64,000 bases of DNA, from assembly GCA_963722175.1 (NCBI GenBank), contig CAVRKA010000003.1:124001-188000 (forward strand), given 5' to 3'. Positions 51,112-59,855 of this stretch are shown here, in pieces; the stretch's first letter is position 1; each line of letters begins with the position of its first letter. The DNA comes from WHSW01 sp963722175 (GTDB lineage Bacteria; Actinomycetota; Thermoleophilia; Solirubrobacterales; 70-9). Position numbers and translations under genes: made by a program. The notes beneath the pieces were generated by a model. The model was not told the DNA's origin and did not search any database. It saw only the letters and a list, made by a program, of their open reading frames with translations.

Positions 51112-52055
51112 CGCGCCGCCTCCACGGGCGCCGCCGGCTCCAGCCTCTCCCCCTCGCTGAGGATCTCCGCCGGCTTCGCCGCGTCGGCGTCGACCTCGAT
51201 CCGCTTCACGCGCACGAGTCCGTCGGCCGCCGCGACGAGCACCTCGGCCTCCTCGACAGCGATCACCGTTCCCGGCGCCCCCGCCGCGCCCGCCGGCTCG
51301 ACCGCGGCCGCCACGATGCCGATCTCCCGCCCGCCGGCCGTACAGCGCGGCCGGCCCCATGGCGACGGGAACGGCCCGTAGTCGCACGCGCGCACGAAGT
51401 CGACCACGGCCCGCGCCGGCCGGTCCCAGCCGAGCGAGCCACCCTCGGGAGGGCCGAGCCCGAACCACCGGCGCCGCGAGAGGTCCTGCTGATGGGCGGG
51501 GATCGGCTCGCCTCGCTCGGCGAGGTCGAGGAGCCGCTCGACGAGCTTCAGGCCCCGTCGAACGCACTGCGTGAGCACGGTCAGCCCGGTGTCCTCGGGC
51601 CCGAGCGCAAACGCATCGGAGTAGGCGATCGCCCCCTCGTCGACCCCCGGGGTCATCCGGTGCAGGGTGACGCCGTGGGTCGACGCCCCCTCGTACACAG
51701 CCCAGCTCGGCGAGTTGAGGCCGGCCCGCTCGGGCAGCGGCCCCGGATGCAGGTTGAAGGCGCCGAGGGCCGGAGCGTCGAGGACCTCGTCGGCGACGAT
51801 GTGGAGCGAGTGGACGTTGAGCAGCAGGTCGACGCCCTGCTCCCGAAGCCGGCCGCCGAGCGCCGTGTCCGTCACCTCGGCCGCGGGTCGGACTGGCAGG
51901 TCGAGGCTCGCGGCCGTCGCGGCAACCGTCGTCCCGGACTCGACCTCGGCCGGACCGGTGAAGACCGCGACCGGCCGCAGCTCGCGCCGGGCGAGCATCC
52001 GCAGGGCCTGGACGCCTGCCGCGTCCTCGGCGGCGAGGGCGACCGCGAGCTCCAT
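51108..52055 (-). CDS. Fmt-like formyltransferase
   Basis: 315 residues with the N10-formyltetrahydrofolate transferase fold: N-terminal alpha/beta part, catalytic NLHPGPLPERAGLNSPSWAVYEG (Asn and His), and the Asp in TPGVDEGAIAY. The C-terminal half (DYGPFPSPWGRPRC...) resembles the Fmt C-domain but the enzyme is unlikely to be the housekeeping Met-tRNA formyltransferase, given its place next to a carrier protein. It may formylate an aminoacyl or amino-sugar intermediate. Confidence 0.82.
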   Translation of the reverse strand: MELAVALAAEDAAGVQALRMLARRELRPVAVFTGPAEVESGTTVAATAASLDLPVRPAAEVTDTALGGRLREQGVDLLLNVHSLHIVADEVLDAPALGAFNLHPGPLPERAGLNSPSWAVYEGASTHGVTLHRMTPGVDEGAIAYSDAFALGPEDTGLTVLTQCVRRGLKLVERLLDLAERGEPIPAHQQDLSRRRWFGLGPPEGGSLGWDRPARAVVDFVRACDYGPFPSPWGRPRCTAGGREIGIVAAAVEPAGAAGAPGTVIAVEEAEVLVAAADGLVRVKRIEVDADAAKPAEILSEGERLEPAAPVEAAR

Positions 52056-52121
52056 GGCGCCAGGGTACCTTCAGCGCCCGCCGGAGCCTGAGCGGTCAGC
52101 CGCTCCGGCTATAGCTCGCGA

Positions 52122-52642
52122 TCACGGACAGGACGCGTGCGGCTCGCCGATATCGGCGAAGCAGGAGTCGGCGTCGGCGCCGCCATCGAGCCTGTCGAGC
52201 GCGTCGCCGTCCTCGACGTCGAGGAAGTCGGCGCCGGCGCCTCCCCTGACGATGTTGCGGGTGCCGTTGAGGACCGCCGACAGGTCGTCATCGAACGAGC
52301 TGCCCACGATCCCCTCGATCGCGCTCCCGAGTCCATCGACGCCCTGTTCGAACCGGTCTTGCCCACCGCGATGCTGGCCGCGAGATCCACCACCACCCCG
52401 GCACCGCCGATCACGGCGTAGTTCACGACATCGGAGCCGGAGCCGCCGGCAAGGGAATCCGAGCCCGGGCCGGGCTTCAGGACGTCGTGGCGGACGCCGC
52501 CGCTGAGCGAGTCGTCACCGGAGCCTGCATTGAGCTCGTCGTCGCCCCCACGGCCGAAGAGGGCGTCGTTGCCGGCGACGCTCCTCAGCCTCCTTGCGGT
52601 GATACCGCCGAAAAGCGTCAACACCGGACCGGTCGGCCGCAA
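52122..52642 (-). pseudogene. RTX calcium-binding repeat protein, frameshifted
   Basis: The upstream frame carries RTX repeats (NDALFGRGGDDELNAGSGDD, SDVVNYAVIGGAGVVVDLAAS). At ccc 52362-52364 the frame is lost, and GSSFDDDLSAVLNGTRNIVRGGAGADFLDV to C-terminal DSCFADIGEPHASCP continues in another frame. One additional G (minus strand) restores 174 codons. There is also no signal peptide and only a TTG/GTG start, so the 5' end may be missing as well. Confidence 0.75.
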
Positions 52643-52724
52643 GCGGATCGAACCGGCGCGCCGCGGAAAATCGCGTGTTACTTTGACCGGGGTTTATCGG
52701 GTCTATGCCGCTGGAGGTGTCTCA

Positions 52725-54128
52725 GTGCGGATGATTGGCGTAGGGGCGCGCGTGAAGGGTTTCGGAATCGGCGCGATCGCCGCAACCGCGCTGCTGGTGG
52801 CGGCGGCGCCCGCCGCCGCGGAGCCGCCGGCACCCCCGCTCCCGGACGCCGTGATGTCCCCGAACGTCGAGTACCTCGGCTCGATCAAGCAGGACGTCGG
52901 GATGACGACCGGAGCGAAGATCGTCGGCGACCGGATGTTCGTCACCTCGGCGAAGAACATCTCGATCTACGACATCTCCAACCCCGCGTCCCCACAGGCC
53001 CTCGGCCAGCTGTTCACCAACGTCGCCTGGGAGAACGAGGAGGTTCCGACCAACGGCAAGGTGCTCGCGTTCGCGAGCGACTTCTTCTCCGTCGGGGTGC
53101 CCGAGTGCGTCGCGGCGCTCTCGCCGGGAGGCTGCGTCCAGTTCTTCGACGTTCGCGATCCCGCGAACATCAAGCAGGTCGGGACGGTCCCGATCCCCAA
53201 CCACACCGCGGAGTGCGTGCTCGACTGCCGGTACTTCTACGGCTCGGCCGGGACGATCATCGACGCCCGGGGGGTCCTGAACGGGACCGCGCCGAAGGCG
53301 ATCGGCGACTGGATCGAAGAGCTCGGCGACCAGGGTGTCAACGAGCGGAGCTGTCACCACATCCGCGAGATCAGCCCCGGGATCCTGCTCACCGCCTGCC
53401 GGCCGTTCGCCGTGATCTCGGTGCTCGCCAGGGACGGCGGCACGCCGAAGCATCCGAAGGTCCTCTACACCGGGGAAGCCGCCAAGTTCGTCCACTCCGC
53501 CCGCTGGCCGCGAAGCGGCGCCGACAAGTTCGTGCTCACCGGCGGCGAGCAGAACTTCAGGGGCCGCTGCGAGCTCAACAACAGCGAGTTCTCCACCTAC
53601 AGCGCCTCGAAGGTGCTCGCCGGCAAGTCCAACAAGTTCCAGGGCCCGCTCGCCCAGGTACCGCCGGCCGGCAACGGGTTCTATGCCGACGGCAAGCCGG
53701 TCGCCGGCGCGCTCGGCTGCTCGGTCCACTGGTTCCAGGAGCACCCGACCTTCCACAACGGCGGCCTGGTCGCGATCTCCGAGTACGAGGACGGCGTGCG
53801 CTTCCTGCAGATCAAGCGGGACGGGTCGATCACCGAGCAGGGCTACTTCCTCTCGCTTGGCAGCTCCTCCTCGTCGCCTAAGTGGGCAGGGAAGGGCGAC
53901 GTGCTCTACTCGATCGACTACCTGCGGGGGATCGACATCCTGCGCTGGAAGGGCGAGCACTACGTCCCGAAGAAGGGCGAGACCGGCGGGGTGCCCGGGA
54001 CCGACGGCGTGACGCCGCCGCAGGCACCCACGGCAGCCCAGGCCGCGCAGCGCGACCTGCTCGCGGGCCAGCTCCGGGCCCAGGGCTGGTCACCGGGGAT
54101 CTGCCGAATCGCGGGGCGTCGCGGCTAG
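52725..54128 (+). CDS. Secreted LVIVD-repeat protein
   Basis: 467 residues. Signal peptide (KGFGIGAIAATALLVAAAPAAAEP) then beta-propeller-like repeats with NISIYDISNPASPQAL, CVQFFDVRDPANIKQVG and GLVAISEYEDGVRFLQI, matching the LVIVD repeat pattern. Several Cys pairs. Start GTG 52725 has GGAGG 7 nt upstream; ATG 52731 is close. Function unknown; LVIVD proteins are surface-associated. Confidence 0.8.
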   Translation: MRMIGVGARVKGFGIGAIAATALLVAAAPAAAEPPAPPLPDAVMSPNVEYLGSIKQDVGMTTGAKIVGDRMFVTSAKNISIYDISNPASPQALGQLFTNVAWENEEVPTNGKVLAFASDFFSVGVPECVAALSPGGCVQFFDVRDPANIKQVGTVPIPNHTAECVLDCRYFYGSAGTIIDARGVLNGTAPKAIGDWIEELGDQGVNERSCHHIREISPGILLTACRPFAVISVLARDGGTPKHPKVLYTGEAAKFVHSARWPRSGADKFVLTGGEQNFRGRCELNNSEFSTYSASKVLAGKSNKFQGPLAQVPPAGNGFYADGKPVAGALGCSVHWFQEHPTFHNGGLVAISEYEDGVRFLQIKRDGSITEQGYFLSLGSSSSSPKWAGKGDVLYSIDYLRGIDILRWKGEHYVPKKGETGGVPGTDGVTPPQAPTAAQAAQRDLLAGQLRAQGWSPGICRIAGRRG

Positions 54129-54296
54129 ATGGTTGATTCCACGGCCTCGCGTGCGCGGGGGCGCGCGGGACCGACCTGGGCGTGGCGATCGGGCGAAGCC
54201 CATGTCGGTGGACATGGGCGAGTCCCGAGCGTCGCGATCCAGCGACGGTATCCGTGCGTCGTCCGCGTGCGTGAAGGCGTGGAATCACCCATCTAG
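54125..54296. repeat. 172-bp segment with 19-bp terminal inverted repeats
   Basis: Left arm ctagatggttgattccacg (54125-54143) and right arm cgtggaatcacccatctag (54278-54296) are complements with one mismatch. The arms contain the LVIVD stop and the RTX stop. A perfect 9-bp inverted repeat gcccatgtc/gacatgggc lies inside at 54198-54219. It may be a MITE-like element or a large shared terminator. Confidence 0.65.
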
Positions 54297-56372
54297 AGGC
54301 CGCTTCCCCGTCCGCTCGACCATCCGCTCCGCACGACGCAGGGTCTGCCGGCTGACCCGCCACTGATCCTCGAGGCCGGAGTCGCTGAGCGGGGTCAGCG
54401 CCCCGGCGTTGAAGACGTTCTCGCAGCCGCTCAGGGTGTCGAACGAGTCGGCCTCGACGGTGTCCGTGTCGGGGCCGCAGTTGTCGGTGTCGATGACGCC
54501 GTCCCCGCGGCTGCGGATGCGATCGTTGCCGGCGTCGCCGTTGGCGGTGTCGACGCCCGAGCCGCCGGAGAGGAAGTCCGCGCCCGCCAGCCCGGTCAAG
54601 GTGTCGTTGTCGGAGTTATCGACGGGGCCGCCGTCGAGCACGTTGGGACCCGTGCTCCCGGTCAGGTTGTCGAACGAGGGGCCGCCGAAGATGTTCTCGA
54701 TGGTCGAACGGACGTTGTCGTTCTCCCCCGAGAGTCCGTCATCCGCGACGTTGTCGGGATCCGCGGTCACCGAGCTGAAGTGAGAGGCGTAGCTGACCCC
54801 GTCGGTCCCGGTGCCGCCGATCAGCGTGTCGCCGTCGATGGAGAACCCTCCCGGGCCCTCGCCGTCGAGGAGGTCGTCCCCGCCGCCGCCGTTCAGGGTG
54901 TCCACCGCGCCGCCGCCGAACAGCACGTTCGCGCCGGCGCTGCCGACGATCGTGTCGGTTGACGAACCGCCGAACACCGACTCGACAGTGGTCCGGACGT
55001 TGTCGTTCTCCCCGGCGACACCGTCGTTGGCGACGTCGTTGATCGTCACGGTGAGCGGGCCGAAGGCCTGCCTGTAGTCGGCAGCGTCGAAGCCGTCGCC
55101 GCCGATCAGCACATCCGCCGCCAGCCCGCCGCTGAGCACGTCGTCGCCGGGACCGCCGTTGAGCTGGTCCGTTCCCGGGTTGCCACCGAAGAACGTGAAC
55201 TCGCCGAACAGGCGGTCGTTGCCCTCGCCTCCGTTGACGGTGTCGTCCCCGTTCCCACCGATCAGGGTGTTCGCCTGCCCGCTGCCGGCGATCGTGTCGG
55301 GCGCCTGCCCGCCCTGCACCTGCTCGACGTCGGTGCGAACGTTGTCGTTCTCCCCGGCGGCGCCGTCATTGGCGACGTCGTTGATCGAGATCGAGAGCGG
55401 GATCAGCGGGTCGAAGTGGTCGGCGTAGTTGGCAATGTCGATGCCTGGGCCGCCGGTGAACACGTCCGCGCCGACGCTGTCGAAGCCGCCGCTCATGTTG
55501 TCCCCGCCGGCGCCGCCGTTCATCGTGTCGTCGCCCGCGCCGCCCGCCAGGGTGTCCGGTCCCGCACCACCACGGAGGATGTCGGTCGCACCCCCGCCCT
55601 CGAGAAAGTCCGGAGCTGGCGATCCGGTGATGTCGTCGGCGTTGGGGCTGCCGAACACGCTCTCCACATCGGTTCGGACGTTGTCGTTCTCGCCCGCGGC
55701 GCCGTCGTTGGCGACGTTGTTGACCGTCACGGTCACCGGCACACCCGAGCCGCCATAGTTGACGGTGTCGTTCCCATCACCCCCGGCGAAGCTGTCCGGC
55801 CCCGCTCCACCGAACATGTTGTCGACGCCGGGGCCGCCGATCAGGGTGTCGCCGCCGTCCTCTCCCTGGAGGTTGCTGCTTGCGACGTCGTCGGTCGATC
55901 CATGCAGCGTGTCGCCGCCTCCGCCCCCGAAGAGCGAGTCGCTCGGGGACCCGGTCGGCGACCCGGGGCCGGCGATCAGGGTGTCCGCGACGGGGCCGCC
56001 CACCAGGATGTCGCCCCCCGCACCGCCGTTCAGGCTGGCTGGTATCGGGGCGCTGACCGCCAAGCGGTCGTCGAGGCTCTTGCCGGACACGACGATCGAG
56101 GTCACGCCGGCGGCCGCACAGCGCGAGAAATGCCCACCGCTCCCGGTGCAGTCCGGGTCCGAGGTCGTGAGCACGGCCGTGTCGTCCGAGACGCGGAAGA
56201 ACGCGCCAACCCGCTCGACGGTCACCTGATTGACCTCGTCGAGGCCGCCCGTGACCGTTAGCGTCGGCGCGTTGACGGTCACCGTAGAGGCGCCGGCCCC
56301 GGCGGGCGCGAGTAGCGCGATCGCCACCAGCAGCATCCCCGTCGCCGTGCGACCCACGAACGTCCTCGCCAT
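54285..56372 (-). CDS. Large secreted RTX protein with four tandem modules
   Basis: 695 residues with signal peptide (GMLLVAIALLAPAGAGAS). Many calcium-binding nonapeptides (GGxGxDxLxGG types). A longer module, NDVANDGxAGENDNVRTxVExVFG followed by DTIxGS...LxGG, occurs four times (about residues 220-600), so the gene holds tandem DNA repeats. Probable surface or matrix protein. ATG 56372 follows GGAGGGG; upstream codons are not needed. No type I secretion genes nearby. Confidence 0.88.
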   Translation of the reverse strand: MARTFVGRTATGMLLVAIALLAPAGAGASTVTVNAPTLTVTGGLDEVNQVTVERVGAFFRVSDDTAVLTTSDPDCTGSGGHFSRCAAAGVTSIVVSGKSLDDRLAVSAPIPASLNGGAGGDILVGGPVADTLIAGPGSPTGSPSDSLFGGGGGDTLHGSTDDVASSNLQGEDGGDTLIGGPGVDNMFGGAGPDSFAGGDGNDTVNYGGSGVPVTVTVNNVANDGAAGENDNVRTDVESVFGSPNADDITGSPAPDFLEGGGATDILRGGAGPDTLAGGAGDDTMNGGAGGDNMSGGFDSVGADVFTGGPGIDIANYADHFDPLIPLSISINDVANDGAAGENDNVRTDVEQVQGGQAPDTIAGSGQANTLIGGNGDDTVNGGEGNDRLFGEFTFFGGNPGTDQLNGGPGDDVLSGGLAADVLIGGDGFDAADYRQAFGPLTVTINDVANDGVAGENDNVRTTVESVFGGSSTDTIVGSAGANVLFGGGAVDTLNGGGGDDLLDGEGPGGFSIDGDTLIGGTGTDGVSYASHFSSVTADPDNVADDGLSGENDNVRSTIENIFGGPSFDNLTGSTGPNVLDGGPVDNSDNDTLTGLAGADFLSGGSGVDTANGDAGNDRIRSRGDGVIDTDNCGPDTDTVEADSFDTLSGCENVFNAGALTPLSDSGLEDQWRVSRQTLRRAERMVERTGKRPLDG

Positions 56373-56487
56373 GCTCCCCTCCATCCTCGCCCGGCGGTAT
56401 GTCGGCGATCTTGTGTCAAACGTTACCGCGGGATCGCCCCCCGTCAACCCCGCTGGCCGCTCGTCCGAGACCCGGGCCGACCGCCTG

Positions 56488-58206
56488 TCAGGGCCGCGTG
56501 AACGACACGCCGAGCGTGACCGTGCCCTTGGCCGCGCGGGAGCGATAGAGCCCGACCTCGAGTCGCTTTCCGACCACCTTGCGGAGACTCCCGCGCCGCG
56601 CCCGGACGGTCACGGTCACGGAATTGCGCTCCGCCCTGCAGGAGACTCGGAGGCGCTTCTTGGCGGCTTGCCCGGAGAGCGGCTTTCCGCTGTAGCTGAC
56701 GGTCGAGTTCCCCTTGAGCCGCGCCTTGAGCGATGCGACGAGGGGGCGGCAGCCCGAGCGGGAGCCACGCAATCCCAGCTTCGAACCGCCCCGTTTCTTC
56801 CCGGCCTTGTCGGCCTGCTTGGCCGCCTCCAGGCAGGCCGCCAGGTCGATCAGGGCCAATGGGTAGTCGTCGTCCAGGTGGGCCTTGCCGTTCGTGTTCA
56901 TCTTGCGGCGGAACTGCTTCGCCTTCTCCACGAATGCCCTCACGCACCTCCCCGCCGGCGACAGCACGACGGCGATCTCGCCGACCGGGGGATCGGCGGT
57001 CGTGATCTCCACGCCCGCCTCGCGCTGCTCGGGATCGATCGGGGGCGACTCGATCAGGAACTTGCCCCCGCCGGTCGCCTCCATCCGTTCCCGAAGCTCC
57101 TCCCCCTCCACATCCGACCAAGCCTTGCCCACGCAGGTTGTTCCGCAGACCATGGGGGGGCTCGCGATGATGTTGACCTCGAGCTTGCCGGTGGCCTCGC
57201 CGTCCGGGCCCACCCGCGCAAGCGAGAACCGCACCCTTCCCGGCTCGGACTCGCCGGAGCCCAAGCCCCAAGGGGCGTTCTTGAAAAATGCGGTGTAGAG
57301 GTGGTCTCCCCGCGCTTTGGGGCGCTGGCCGTCAGCGGTGAACAGTTGCACCTGCACGCTGCTTCCCTGCGGATTTTCCGCCAACAGCACCTCCGCCGGT
57401 TCGGCGGGATCGTCACCGCACCGCTTGTAGAACGCGTCCCACTCACACTCGTCGGACACCGCGCATCCTTCGCCGGCCTTGCCGTCGCCGGCTCTCGTGG
57501 CAGGGCAAGCGCCGGGCGGGAAGACATCGAGAGTCCAGCTCCCCGTCTCGCCCGCCGTGGAGTATCCGAACGACGGGAAGGCGTCCTCGATCGCGAGGGG
57601 GCCGTCGGCGTCCGTGATGGTCAGGGGGTAGACATGGTCCTCCTGGTAGGCGGGCCACGCGAACTGGCCGCCGCTGGCGAAGGCCGTGAGGGGCACGTTG
57701 CTCCGGGTCTTGTCGGACACCCAGATCCTCGAGTACTCCTCGGGGATCCCGCCGGTGAAGGGCTCGCACTGGCTCGGGAAGGGGCTGCACTCGTGCAGGT
57801 AGAACCAGTCGTACGCGTAGGAGCCGTCCGCGTTGGTGGTGCCGACCGACCGCCTGGCCACGACCGGGTACTCCTGGCCCTGCACGAATGAGGTAGCGGT
57901 GACCGCAGAGCCTCCGGGCGGCACGGTGATCGTCTCGAGCGGACCCCCCCTGCGGGCCTTGGTGTCACCCTTGGGAACCTTCAGGATCCCGCCGACGTCG
58001 AACCAGTACTCCCTGCCCGGCTCGTAGGTGTAGCTCGACTTGTGCGAGTCGCCCGGCAACAGGTGGAACTTCTCGGCTCGAGCCGCGGGAGCGAACGCTG
58101 CGAGGGCCAAGCCCAGAGCGACGAGGACCGGTGCGCGTGCCCTCGAGGTCGACGCGAATCGCCCGCGTCGCTTGCGGTCCTCCGTGGCCTCCGTGCCCTC
58201 GGACAT
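56488..58206 (-). CDS. Secreted protein of unknown function
   Basis: 572 residues. A basic start (RKRRGRFASTSRARAPVLVALGLALAAFAPAARA) forms a signal peptide. Several Cys, a FYLHECSPFPSQCEP segment, then VCGTTCVGKAWSDVEGEEL and a C-terminal Lys/Arg-rich beta-rich stretch (LKARLKGNSTVSYSGKPL...RRGSLRKVVGKRLEVGLY). I recognise no family. ATG 58206 chosen before the signal peptide. In line with the next gene (42 bases away), so possibly one unit. Confidence 0.6.
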   Translation of the reverse strand: MSEGTEATEDRKRRGRFASTSRARAPVLVALGLALAAFAPAARAEKFHLLPGDSHKSSYTYEPGREYWFDVGGILKVPKGDTKARRGGPLETITVPPGGSAVTATSFVQGQEYPVVARRSVGTTNADGSYAYDWFYLHECSPFPSQCEPFTGGIPEEYSRIWVSDKTRSNVPLTAFASGGQFAWPAYQEDHVYPLTITDADGPLAIEDAFPSFGYSTAGETGSWTLDVFPPGACPATRAGDGKAGEGCAVSDECEWDAFYKRCGDDPAEPAEVLLAENPQGSSVQVQLFTADGQRPKARGDHLYTAFFKNAPWGLGSGESEPGRVRFSLARVGPDGEATGKLEVNIIASPPMVCGTTCVGKAWSDVEGEELRERMEATGGGKFLIESPPIDPEQREAGVEITTADPPVGEIAVVLSPAGRCVRAFVEKAKQFRRKMNTNGKAHLDDDYPLALIDLAACLEAAKQADKAGKKRGGSKLGLRGSRSGCRPLVASLKARLKGNSTVSYSGKPLSGQAAKKRLRVSCRAERNSVTVTVRARRGSLRKVVGKRLEVGLYRSRAAKGTVTLGVSFTRP

Positions 58207-58248
58207 CTGCGGAACGACCGTAGTCCCGCGACCGCGGCCTGTCAAGGC

Positions 58249-59778
58249 TCAGGGCACGGCGATCCAGTTCCAGGGCCTCCAGCCAGGCGCCGTCGCGGGA
58301 CTCGGAGTGAACGCGAATTGGTTGACGAGCCACACCCGCGAGGGCCCGGAGGCGGGGAGCGGATCCGGCGTCGCGCCGGCGTATTCGCCCCAACGGCAGA
58401 GGCCCCCGCCGCAGTCCGGGCCGCTGTAGGCGACGCGGGAGGACTTCACGAGCACCTCGGGCGACTGCGGCGCGGCACCGACCTTCGAGACCATCCTCAC
58501 CTGGGGGAAGCGGGTCGGGGAGGAGCTCGTGTAGCCCATCACCATGCTGTCGCCGAACAGCTTCGTCGACATGTGCACGGCCCGGTCGGGGGAGATCGCC
58601 GCGTTGAACTTGTACGCCGAGGGACTCGTGACCTTCCCGGACTGGAGCGTCCCTCCGCTCGAGAGGTTGAGCTCGTACCAGCGCACCTCGGCTCCAGCGC
58701 CGCCGGCGGTCGTGTGCTGTGTCCACAGGACCTGATTGCCGCCCGCCGAGGGGTCGATCGCATACACGGCCTGAGTCAGGCGCCCGTCGAGCGTGTCGAG
58801 GAGATTCGGGGAATCCCCCTGCGGGGCGTCGGCGGGGAAGTCGTATGAGGGAACCGGCCAGCGGGAGCCCGGGTTCTGGACGTTCGCGGTGCCGTCGGGA
58901 TTCCGCGTCACCCTGAACAGCGTCAACGAGTTCGCGGGACGCGCGTTCGGCGTCGAGGCCACCCACCCCCGGCTGGAGGTGTCGATCGAGTTCGCGGGCA
59001 CCGGGGTGAAGGCCTGCGTCGTGCCGCCCGGGTTCAGCAAATCCGGCTCGAACGTGAGCCCGAGGCTCCCCGGCTCGGGGCACGCGGTGCCGCCCGGCGG
59101 CTTCTCGACCGCGAGCAGGTCCCCGCGGATGAAGCCGAAGTCGGGATGGAACGCGTTCACTCCCATCAGCAGGAAGTCGTGCGAATCACCGAGCTTCGGA
59201 TAGTCCGGGACCTGGTCGCCATACCCCTCGACCTGGAAGTGACAGAAGTCCGCGGCGCTGCTCGGGCTCGCGGTCGTGCTGAACCCGAACGCGAGGCGGT
59301 TGTCGGCGGCGCTCACCACCGTCTCCATCAGGTAGTAGAAGCGCCTGGTCTGCGGGTCCCAGATGATCTGCGGGTGGAACGTGGCGTTGCCGGCCGGCAC
59401 CCCCGCGAACTGATTCAGGGTCCCGGTGCTGATCGGAGTGGTGCTCGACTTGTCGTAGATCGCGAACCTCCGGTTGACGAGCCCGATGAAGCGGGTGTCG
59501 CCGACGGCGCCGGTCGCGTCGGCGGGCGCGGCGCTCAGGTCGCGAACGCCCGCCCAGCCCAGCGGCGCGACCGGTGCACGTAGGAAGCCGGCCTCCTGTG
59601 GCGTCAGGTAGCCGGTGCGGATCGACTCGGCGGCGGCGGGATTGAGGCTGCCGTCGCCGGCCGGCGCCGCGGCCGTCACATGTAGCCCTTCGGGCTCGTC
59701 GACCGCGCCGGCGATCGTGGGCGAGAGCAGCGCGAGCACGACGGCGCCTGCGTAGACGCCAACGAACTTGCCCTTCAT
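58249..59778 (-). CDS. Secreted beta-propeller-like protein of unknown function
   Basis: 509 residues, signal peptide (KFVGVYAGAVVLALLSPTIAGAVD). Segments such as NATFHPQIIWDPQTRRFYYLMETVV, QVLWTQHTTAGGAGAEVRWYEL and VRMVSKVGAAP suggest repeated beta blades; the C-terminus ends GWRPWNWIAVP. No family assigned. It lies 42 bases before the gene at 56488 on the minus strand. Confidence 0.6.
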   Translation of the reverse strand: MKGKFVGVYAGAVVLALLSPTIAGAVDEPEGLHVTAAAPAGDGSLNPAAAESIRTGYLTPQEAGFLRAPVAPLGWAGVRDLSAAPADATGAVGDTRFIGLVNRRFAIYDKSSTTPISTGTLNQFAGVPAGNATFHPQIIWDPQTRRFYYLMETVVSAADNRLAFGFSTTASPSSAADFCHFQVEGYGDQVPDYPKLGDSHDFLLMGVNAFHPDFGFIRGDLLAVEKPPGGTACPEPGSLGLTFEPDLLNPGGTTQAFTPVPANSIDTSSRGWVASTPNARPANSLTLFRVTRNPDGTANVQNPGSRWPVPSYDFPADAPQGDSPNLLDTLDGRLTQAVYAIDPSAGGNQVLWTQHTTAGGAGAEVRWYELNLSSGGTLQSGKVTSPSAYKFNAAISPDRAVHMSTKLFGDSMVMGYTSSSPTRFPQVRMVSKVGAAPQSPEVLVKSSRVAYSGPDCGGGLCRWGEYAGATPDPLPASGPSRVWLVNQFAFTPSPATAPGWRPWNWIAVP

Positions 59779-59855
59779 GGCCTATCTCCCCGTCCTGCGC
59801 GGCGCCCGTCGCCCTGCGCAGGGACAGGCTAACACCGGGGGTACGCGATCGTGAG

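Noticed and set aside
54400..56250. Regularly spaced DNA repeats that might be a CRISPR array
   Set aside because: The spacing is about 300-400 bases, the repeats are coding, and they translate to RTX modules.
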